From contig VGRF01000020.1 in the NCBI GenBank assembly GCA_016875395.1, positions 1 through 64,000 of the forward strand: DNA of 64,000 bases, written 5' to 3'. Each line of letters begins with the position of its first letter. The first letter of the stretch is position 1. This document shows positions 17,578 through 24,134 of the stretch, piece after piece. Made by a program: the position numbers and the translations under genes. The DNA comes from Deltaproteobacteria bacterium. GTDB lineage: Bacteria; Myxococcota_A; UBA9160; UBA6930. The notes below the pieces were generated by a model that worked only from the letters and a program-made list of their open reading frames with translations, was not told where the DNA came from and ran no database searches.

Positions 17578-17770
17578 TGGCCCCTCCGCGCGTGATCGAC
17601 CTCACCGCAGCGTGGAGCGATTCGCAAACGACGTGCCGCGCCATCGCCGGCGCGCAAGTCGGGGCGCGAAGTGCGCGCTGGCGCGGGCGCATTCGGCCGG
17701 CGCGCTCGCGAGGGGCGAAGTCCCCACGAGTACGAAACTGAAATCGCGGGTTACGAACTCGGCGAGCGCC

Positions 17771-18004
17771 TCAGTACTCGATGATCTCGAGGATGTACCG
17801 CTTCTTCTCTTTGCCACTCGCGGCCGCCATGATCGTGCGAATCGCAGACGCGTGCGCGCCGTGCTTGCCGATCACTTTGCCGAGATCGTCCTTCGCGACG
17901 CGCAGCTCGAGCACATGCGCGTGCTCCCCGATCACTTCCTTGATCTGCACTTCGTCCGGCTTGTCGACGAGCGCTCGCACGATCGCCTCGATGAGCTGCT
18001 TCAT
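17771..18004 (-). CDS. khpA: KH-domain RNA-binding protein KhpA
   Basis: The 77-residue protein is the single-KH-domain KhpA type: MKQLIEAIVRALVDKPDEV, then ELRVAKDDLGKVIGKHGAHASAIRTIM with the GKHG RNA-binding loop. It binds RNA in the cytoplasm, usually with KhpB, and affects small-RNA or mRNA stability and cell division. It usually lies between rpsP and rimM, but here it stands alone, four bases downstream of the GST-like gene's stop, so it may be the last gene of the envelope operon's transcript. Confidence 0.93.
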   Translation of the reverse strand: MKQLIEAIVRALVDKPDEVQIKEVIGEHAHVLELRVAKDDLGKVIGKHGAHASAIRTIMAAASGKEKKRYILEIIEY

Positions 18005-18008
18005 GCCG

Positions 18009-18743
18009 CTACCCCGTCTCGAGCCCCCGCCCCGTCCCCGCGAACTTCAGTCTACGCCGATTCGGCCGACTTCGGGGCGCTAATTTTTCCTCGGGGAACG
18101 CGTACGCGCGCAGGAGCGCTCGAATCGCCCGCCAGCCGACTGCGTTCGCACTGGCACTCGGGTCCTCGAGCCGAGGAGACCCGTTCGGATCACCCCGGCG
18201 AGAGAGGTGCCTGAGCTCGAGCTCGCAGAGCAGCTCCCGCACCAGGCGCGCCTCGGGATTCGACTCGGCTCCGACGAGGATCAGGACCTCCAGCGGCTCG
18301 CGCGACGGCGCCACGCGCGCGCCGCGCGCTCCTCGCAGCAGGGACGCGAGGGAACCGGCGAGCGCGGGAGTCGTGTGCGGGCGCGGCGCGGCGGGTGCGT
18401 ACTGCGCGTAGAGATACGACACGATGTCCGACGACTCGTACAGCGCGCGCGACTGATTCGGATCGACGAGATACGGGAACTGCGCTTTGCCGCCGCGCGC
18501 GATCACCTCCGGCCGAAAGCGCGTTCCACCCTTCGGGCACGGCCGGATCTCGGCCTCGAGACCCAGCGCCTCGAGCGCCGCGCGAACGCGCTGGCAGTAC
18601 GGGCACGCCTCGAACTCGTAGAGGATCAACGGCAGCGCCGGAGGAGTTGCTGCGACGCGCGGAGGCTGAGCACCGCGCAGCCACGTCGCGGCGCGCGAAG
18701 TCGCGAGCTGGAGCGAGTCCGCGAGCGCCGAGTGCGTGCGCAT
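18009..18743 (-). CDS. GST/glutaredoxin-fold protein with a tandem second domain
   Basis: The product has 244 residues. Residues about 38-118 are a GST N-terminal (thioredoxin-fold) domain: ILYEFEACPYCQRVRAALEALGL with CPYC, a QFPYLVDPN cis-Pro segment and LYESSDIVSYL. A second copy starts at about 150 (LEVLILVGAESNPEARLVRELLCELEL). It lacks the Cys motif and seems about 16 residues shorter than usual, because the QVPYLVDPN part is missing. It then runs into a 25-residue basic extension, so degeneration or a small frameshift is possible. It may reduce disulfides or bind glutathione; substrate unknown. Its ATG overlaps the barrel gene's stop (TGATG), placing it at the end of the envelope operon. 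Confidence 0.78.
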   Translation of the reverse strand: MRTHSALADSLQLATSRAATWLRGAQPPRVAATPPALPLILYEFEACPYCQRVRAALEALGLEAEIRPCPKGGTRFRPEVIARGGKAQFPYLVDPNQSRALYESSDIVSYLYAQYAPAAPRPHTTPALAGSLASLLRGARGARVAPSREPLEVLILVGAESNPEARLVRELLCELELRHLSRRGDPNGSPRLEDPSASANAVGWRAIRALLRAYAFPEEKLAPRSRPNRRRLKFAGTGRGLETG

Positions 18744-20095
18744 CAGAAGAACCACTCGGCGATCGCGAAGCCGATCGCTTGCTGCGCTCCGAACTGGGAG
18801 CGCCGCGGGCCAGCGAAGAGCTGCGCGCCGAGGCGCAGCTCGAGCGAGTTGAAGCCCGTGTACGAGACGATCGGCGCGAAGGCCGCGCTCGAGCCCGTCC
18901 AGTCGTAGAGCACGAGCAGGTCTACGCGAACCGCCGCGGTGACGTCGGCCCCGAGCTGTGCACCGGTGGTGTGCTTCGCGAGCGAGATCACGCGCGAGCC
19001 GCCGAAGCGCTCGGAGCCGTGGGGGCGCGGTACGTCGCCGATCGAGGAACCCGTCGAGGCGAAGAACGGGAGCAGCACGCCCGCGCGACCGCGACCGAAG
19101 CCGAGCGCGTTCCCGTCGTAGAGGTGCTCGAATAACAAGTACACGCCGGGGCCGACATCGAGCGTGTAGTCGATCGAGAACACCGCCTGCCAGAACTTCG
19201 CGAGCTGGCGAGACGCCGCGTCGTCCAGCAGCCACACCTCGCGCTCGGGGTCCGTCCACACCGCTTCGATGCGCCACGCCGCACCGCCGAGATTTCCCGC
19301 GAGATCCGCGCCGGCGGCCCATGCCTGCTCGAACGAGCCGGCGAGCAGCGACACATCGACGTCGCGCACGACGCCGTGAAAGCGCAGCGCGTAGCGCGAC
19401 TCGTGCGCGTGGTCGCCCGGCGCGGCGACGGCCTGCAGGTAGTTGTCGCCATCGATCATCCAGCGCGCTTCCACCGCGTCGATGCCGCCGAACTCGTCGC
19501 TCTCGATCGCGAGCGGGCCGACCGCGGAGAGGCGATCGATCGGGTTCCAGAGGCGGCCCGTCCCCCAGGCGAGGCGCTGCCGCCCGATTGTTAGGTGGAG
19601 GCGAGCGCCCTCGTAGCGCACGTAGCCGCGATACAGCCGATGCCGCCAACGGAAGTGGTCGCCGCGCGGCTCGAGCCCGAACAGCTCGATCTCGTCTTCG
19701 AGATCGAGCAGCGTCTCTGGCTCGTCCCCGAGCGCGCCCTCGAACGTGTCCAGCGTGCCGCCGCGCCACTCGTGGTCGTAGGTGAGCGTCGCGGACCACT
19801 GCTTCGAGGCGCGGGCGTCGAGCGTCACGCGCGCGCGCGTGAGGCTCAGCCACACGTCCTTGTCGCCCACGGCCTCGAAGCCCGCGCAATCGGCGAAGGT
19901 CGCCGCCGCGAGGCAGCTCGCATCGCTCCCTGCGCGCGTCAGGAACTCGTCCGCGCTCGTGCCGTTCGTCGTCGTCAGCACCTCGCGCAGCGAGCCTGAC
20001 GACTCGAGGACACGCTCGCCCGAGCGCCACAGCTCGCGCGCGGCGCTCGTCTGCGCCGCGAGCAGCAGCGCCAGCGCGAGCACCGCTCGCTTCAC
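18743..20095 (-). CDS. Outer-membrane beta-barrel protein (DUF1302-like)
   Basis: The 450-residue product has a signal peptide (to about TSAA, 19) followed by many alternating aromatic/hydrophobic strands: WSATLTYDHEWRGG, LHLTIGRQRLAWGTGRLWNPID, YRGYVRY, VDLLVLYDWTG. It ends in Phe (AEWFF), as expected for a BamA substrate. The LTIGRQRLAWG..NPID signature fits DUF1302/alginate-export-like barrels. It overlaps the ATPase gene by four bases and belongs with the two permeases and LolA-like protein, which suggests it is the outer-membrane end of a transport system. I infer export or lipid/lipoprotein traffic, cargo unknown. Confidence 0.82.
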   Translation of the reverse strand: MKRAVLALALLLAAQTSAARELWRSGERVLESSGSLREVLTTTNGTSADEFLTRAGSDASCLAAATFADCAGFEAVGDKDVWLSLTRARVTLDARASKQWSATLTYDHEWRGGTLDTFEGALGDEPETLLDLEDEIELFGLEPRGDHFRWRHRLYRGYVRYEGARLHLTIGRQRLAWGTGRLWNPIDRLSAVGPLAIESDEFGGIDAVEARWMIDGDNYLQAVAAPGDHAHESRYALRFHGVVRDVDVSLLAGSFEQAWAAGADLAGNLGGAAWRIEAVWTDPEREVWLLDDAASRQLAKFWQAVFSIDYTLDVGPGVYLLFEHLYDGNALGFGRGRAGVLLPFFASTGSSIGDVPRPHGSERFGGSRVISLAKHTTGAQLGADVTAAVRVDLLVLYDWTGSSAAFAPIVSYTGFNSLELRLGAQLFAGPRRSQFGAQQAIGFAIAEWFF

Positions 20096-20781
20096 GCGCC
20101 GCCCTTCTCGTCCGCGACCACCTGCCCGTCGCGCAGGCGCACGACGCGATGCGCGCGCGCGATCACCTGCGGATCGTGCGTCGAGAACACGAACGTCACG
20201 CCGCGTTCGTGGTTGAGGCGCTCCATCGTCTCGATCAGCTTCGTCGCGGTCGTCGAGTCGAGGTTCGCGGTCGGCTCGTCGGCGAGGATCACGCGCGGCT
20301 GGCTCACGATCGCGCGCGCCACCGCGACGCGTTGCTGTTGGCCACCGCTCATCTCGAGGGGCCGCTTGTCCGCGATCTCTGCGAGCCCCACTTCCGCGAG
20401 CATCGCGAGCGCGCGCTCGCGCCGCTCCTTCGCCGGCACGCCCTGCAGCTCCATCACGAACTCGACGTTCTCGCGGGCGGAGAGCACCGGGATCAAGTTG
20501 AAGGCTTGGAACACGAAGCCGAGCTTCTCGAGCCGCAGCTGCGCCAGCTGCGAACGCGACAGCGCGGCGAGGTCCTGCCCGTCGATTGCAACGGCGCCCG
20601 ACGTGGGCGCATCGAGCGCGCCGAACAGGTTCAGCAGCGTGGTCTTGCCCGAGCCGCTCGGGCCTGCGAGCACCGTGAACTCGCCCGGCTCGATCGCGAG
20701 CGAGACGCCGCGCAGCGCCCAGGTCTGAATTCCTCGCACGTCGTAATGCTTGGAGACGTCACGCGCGTCGAGGATCGGCAT
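20092..20781 (-). CDS. ABC transporter ATPase (LolD/MacB type)
   Basis: The 229-residue ATPase has Walker A GPSGSGKTT at about 40-48, the signature MSGGQQQR, Walker B RVILADEPTANLDS, and the H-loop FSTHDP. The family (LolD, MacB, FtsE) drives FtsX-type permeases for lipoprotein release or drug/peptide efflux. Its start overlaps the downstream permease stop by one base (TGATG) and its end overlaps the barrel gene. It is cytoplasmic, the energy source of this envelope operon. Confidence 0.95.
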   Translation of the reverse strand: MPILDARDVSKHYDVRGIQTWALRGVSLAIEPGEFTVLAGPSGSGKTTLLNLFGALDAPTSGAVAIDGQDLAALSRSQLAQLRLEKLGFVFQAFNLIPVLSARENVEFVMELQGVPAKERRERALAMLAEVGLAEIADKRPLEMSGGQQQRVAVARAIVSQPRVILADEPTANLDSTTATKLIETMERLNHERGVTFVFSTHDPQVIARAHRVVRLRDGQVVADEKGGA

Positions 20782-22031
20782 CAGGTTCTCCGCAGCGCTT
20801 CGGCGGGGCGAATGCGCACGGCGCGCAGCGCAGGCCAGAAGCCCGCGATCAGCGCCGTGATTCCGGCGACCCACAGCGGCGCCCACACGTCCCCGGCTCG
20901 CGCGACCGGCTTCAGCAGCGTCGGCACGCCGAACTCGCGCATGCCCTCGCTCCAGGCTGCGAGATCGATGCCGTCGCGCAGCAGCCAGATCGCGCCGAAG
21001 CCGAGCGCGAGCCCGAGCGCGACGCCGGTGACCACGAGCACGACGCTCTCCGCCGTGACGATCGCCACCATGCGCGCGGGCAGCATGCCGATCGCGAGCA
21101 TCACGCCGATCTCGCGCGTGCGCTCGAACACGCTCATCAGCAGCACGTTCGCGATGCCGAAGGCCATCGCGACGAAGATTGCCGCGTAGATCACCCAGCC
21201 CATCTGGTCGAACAGCCCGAGCAATGCGACGAGCATCGGCTCGAGCTCGCGCCACGTCTCGACGCGGGCGGATTCGCCGAGTGCGCGCTTCGCGACCGCG
21301 CTCGCTGCGGCGAGCTGCTCCCCGTCGCGCGCGCGAAGCGCGACCTCCGAGATCTCGCCGGGAATCGCGTAGAGCCGCTGCGCCTCGTCGATGCGCACCA
21401 CGACGACGCTCTCGTCGAGCTCGCGCGACGGCGCGTTCACGATCCCGCCCACGCGGAACGACTCGCCCGTGAGATCGCCGCGCGCGTCCTGCACGGAGAG
21501 CACGACCTTCCCGCCCACCTCGACGCCGAGCCGGCGCGCGAGCCCGGACCCGATCACGACGCGGCGCGGCTCGCCGAGCCACGCGCCGGTGCGCACGAAG
21601 CTCGCGAGCGTCGACACGCTCGGCTCGCGCTCCGGGTCCGCGCCGAGCACGCGCACGCCCACGCTCGCGCGCGGCGACTGCGCGAGGCCTTCGCCGCGCA
21701 CGCGCGGCGCGACACCGCTCAGTGTCGGCGCCCCCTCGAGCGCCGCGAGCGACTCGGCCAGGGGCAGCCGCCGCTCGAGCGGCGGCGCCTCGTTCCAGTC
21801 GGGCGCGTGCGCTTGGAGGTCGCCGATCTCGGTACGAATCGCCGTCTCGACCATCTGCTCGATCAGCCCGAACTGCAGCGCCATCGCGAGCACGAGAGCG
21901 CCGAGGCCGATCGCGACGGCCGCGAGCACGACGCCGCTGCGCCGCGGCTGGCGCCCGAGCCCGCGCAGCGCGAGGCGCCAAGTACTCGGGCGCGCGAGTG
22001 AACGCGCGAACTCCATCGGCGCGGGCGCCAT
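20781..22031 (-). CDS. FtsX-family ABC permease (second of two)
   Basis: The 416-residue protein has one N-terminal membrane span (VVLAAVAIGLGALVLAMAL), a large periplasmic MacB_PCD-like domain (about 50-260), and three C-terminal spans (IYAAIFVAMAFGIANVLLMSVFERTREIGVMLAIG and onward). This is the LolC/LolE/MacB topology. The C-terminus WPALRAVRIRPAEALR is the FtsX-family end motif. The start at 22031 (MAPAPMEF) overlaps the preceding permease stop (TGATG); MEF at 22016 is an alternative. It probably forms a heterodimer with the other permease. Confidence 0.92.
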   Translation of the reverse strand: MAPAPMEFARSLARPSTWRLALRGLGRQPRRSGVVLAAVAIGLGALVLAMALQFGLIEQMVETAIRTEIGDLQAHAPDWNEAPPLERRLPLAESLAALEGAPTLSGVAPRVRGEGLAQSPRASVGVRVLGADPEREPSVSTLASFVRTGAWLGEPRRVVIGSGLARRLGVEVGGKVVLSVQDARGDLTGESFRVGGIVNAPSRELDESVVVVRIDEAQRLYAIPGEISEVALRARDGEQLAAASAVAKRALGESARVETWRELEPMLVALLGLFDQMGWVIYAAIFVAMAFGIANVLLMSVFERTREIGVMLAIGMLPARMVAIVTAESVVLVVTGVALGLALGFGAIWLLRDGIDLAAWSEGMREFGVPTLLKPVARAGDVWAPLWVAGITALIAGFWPALRAVRIRPAEALRRT

Positions 22032-23266
22032 CACAGGCTCCGCAGCGCGTCGACGGGACGCGCGGAGGCAGCCTTGGCCGCGGGATAGAGCGCCGAGAGC
22101 AGCGCGATGCCGATCATCAGCGCCGTGGCCGCGAGCGGATTCCACGCTTCGAGCTTCCACGTGATGATCGGGTCGACGCCGAACTGAGCCGTCATCTGCG
22201 CGACTTCGCCGGTCAGCGGAATCGGATTCTGCTCCATGATCGCCGCCCCCGGAATGGCGAGCGCGAGGCCCACCGCGAGCCCGACACCGGACAGCAGCAG
22301 CGACTCCACGTAAACGAGCCGGAACAGCGCGCGCGGCTGCAGGCCGAGCGCGAGCATCACGCCGAGCTCGCGCTGCCGCTCGAGCACGGACATCAGGATC
22401 GTGTTGAGCAGGCCGAACGTGACCACGAGCACGAGGATCCCGAGCATCGAGTAATTCTGGGCGTCGTCGATCACGAGCATCTGCTCGAGCTCGGGCATCA
22501 CGCGCTGCCACGGGTTCACGTCGAGCGCCTCCGCAGAAACGGTCGTCACGGCGGAGGCCACCGCTGCGCGCGTCTCGGCGAGCCGCGCCGCGTCGCGCGC
22601 GAGCAGCGCGATCTCGCTCACGCGCTCCTCGTACACGAGCAGCGCCTGCGCATCGGCGAGCGAGATCAGCGCGAGCGAGCGGTCGAGAGTCGGGTCCGGC
22701 GCGCGCAGCACGCCGCGCACGCGGAACATCTCGTACGCGTTCTCGAGCGTGTAGGCGACGGTGAACACGAGCAGCTCGTCGCCCACGTCGACGCGCAGCG
22801 CCTCGGCGACGCGCTCCCCGAGCACGATCTCGCGCTCGCCGCCGCCGAGGAACTCGCCGCGTACCACGCGCTCGGGCCACACCGACACGGCGCCCTCGCG
22901 TGCGGGATCCACCCCGAGTAGCGCTACTCCCTGCGAGGCCGGACCGTTCGAGAGCAGCGCGAAGCCGTTGACGCGCGGCGCAGCCGCGGCGACGCCCGGC
23001 GCGCCGTCGATGGCGCGCGCGAGCGCGGGCGTCCAGCGCGCGAAGCGCTCGAGCGTGCGGTCCTCGAGGTAGCCCGCGCCGGTCACCTGCAGGTGGCCCG
23101 CGTGCATGCGCACGTTGGTCTCGATCATGCCTTCGTGCACGCCCGTCGTGAGCGCGATCATGTGCACGACGAGCACGACCGCGAACACCGCGGCGGCCAC
23201 GGTGAGCCCCGTGCGCCGCTTGTTACGGCCGATGTTTCTCCATGCGAGGCGCAGGATCACGGTCAC
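22031..23266 (-). CDS. FtsX-family ABC permease (first of two)
   Basis: The 411-residue protein has the same topology as its neighbour: a span near 20-40, a periplasmic domain, and three C-terminal spans around NYSMLGILVLVVTFGLLNTILMSVLERQRELGVMLALGLQP. The N-terminal AWRNIGRNKRRTGLT is typical of the family. The C-terminus is ASARPVDALRSL. It follows the LolA-like gene after 13 bases. Paired with the ATPase and the second permease, it would make a complete inner-membrane ABC unit of the LolCDE/MacB class. Confidence 0.93.
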   Translation of the reverse strand: MTVILRLAWRNIGRNKRRTGLTVAAAVFAVVLVVHMIALTTGVHEGMIETNVRMHAGHLQVTGAGYLEDRTLERFARWTPALARAIDGAPGVAAAAPRVNGFALLSNGPASQGVALLGVDPAREGAVSVWPERVVRGEFLGGGEREIVLGERVAEALRVDVGDELLVFTVAYTLENAYEMFRVRGVLRAPDPTLDRSLALISLADAQALLVYEERVSEIALLARDAARLAETRAAVASAVTTVSAEALDVNPWQRVMPELEQMLVIDDAQNYSMLGILVLVVTFGLLNTILMSVLERQRELGVMLALGLQPRALFRLVYVESLLLSGVGLAVGLALAIPGAAIMEQNPIPLTGEVAQMTAQFGVDPIITWKLEAWNPLAATALMIGIALLSALYPAAKAASARPVDALRSL

Positions 23267-23279
23267 CTCAGCGCAAGGT

Positions 23280-24074
23280 TCAGTCTCTCCGCGTCAGATT
23301 CCGCTGCGTGAAGATGTCGTCCGCGAACTTCTCGCCGAAGCGAATCTCGTTCACCTCGATGCGCGTCTCGTGGCCCGGCTTGTCGAGCGGCGTCATCGAC
23401 CAGCGGTGCGGATACACGCGGCTGCCCACGGCACGCAGGTCCGAGAGGGTCATCACGCGCAGCTTCTCCCCGGCCTCGTCGAAGAACTCTTGGCGCACGG
23501 GCACGAGGCGCGCAGCGTCGACCCACACCGCGATGCGGCCCCACACGACGGGCGCGCCCTCCTTCGGCACGTGCTCGATCACGAAGGCGCGCGAGCCCTG
23601 ATGACTCGGGTCGACGCCGAGCCAGCGATGCGTGTAGTCGTCGAGCGTCGACGACTCGCGCACGAGGTCGTCGTTCGTGAAGTCCGAGCCCATCCACGAC
23701 TGCAGCATCATCGAGGGCGGGATGCGGATCGTGCGCTCGACGCGCGGGATGTAGCTCCACAGGTTCGGATGCAGCTTCAGGAACGCCGTGCCCTTGTCCT
23801 TCGCGGGCTCGAGCACGCGAACGAAAGAGCGCTTCCCGCCGCGATCGTCCCAGCTCTGGAAGCGCATGCGGCGCGGCTCGGGCAGGCGCGGCGACTTCAC
23901 GATCATCGTGGCGTCGAGAAAACCCGACTCGCCGCGGAAGTTGTTCTCGACGCGCTCGGCGACTTCGCGCGCGGTCGGCGAGGCCGGCGGGGGCTCGAGC
24001 GTCTGCGCGCTCGCTGACGAGGCCCACAGCGCGCACGCCATCGCCGCCATCGCAGTTCCGATTCGCTTCGCCAC
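23280..24074 (-). CDS. Outer membrane lipoprotein-sorting (LolA-like) periplasmic protein
   Basis: The 264-residue protein has a signal peptide (WASSASAQ, about 23) and the half-barrel motif set of COG2834/LolA-like proteins: FRGESGFLDATMIVKSP, RRMRFQSWDDRGGKRSFVRVLEP, WSYIPRVERTIRIPPSMM, LPLDKPGHETRIEVNEIRFGE-like C-terminus (FGEKFADDIFTQRNL). It is expected to bind lipid or lipidated cargo in the periplasm. It is first in the operon, upstream of the two permeases, ATPase, barrel and GST-like genes. This gene order suggests it is the shuttle for this particular ABC system and not general LolA. Confidence 0.87.
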   Translation of the reverse strand: MAKRIGTAMAAMACALWASSASAQTLEPPPASPTAREVAERVENNFRGESGFLDATMIVKSPRLPEPRRMRFQSWDDRGGKRSFVRVLEPAKDKGTAFLKLHPNLWSYIPRVERTIRIPPSMMLQSWMGSDFTNDDLVRESSTLDDYTHRWLGVDPSHQGSRAFVIEHVPKEGAPVVWGRIAVWVDAARLVPVRQEFFDEAGEKLRVMTLSDLRAVGSRVYPHRWSMTPLDKPGHETRIEVNEIRFGEKFADDIFTQRNLTRRD

Positions 24075-24134
24075 TTCGGCTCTCCGCTCCGCGAGGGTGG
24101 CGCGCTCGCGCGGGTTGTCACTGGCCCGCGCAGG

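Noticed and set aside
17700-17745. GGGG-CGAAGT-CCCC hairpin downstream of khpA
   Set aside because: The stem is only four G/C pairs without a T-run, too weak to call a terminator in DNA this rich in G and C.
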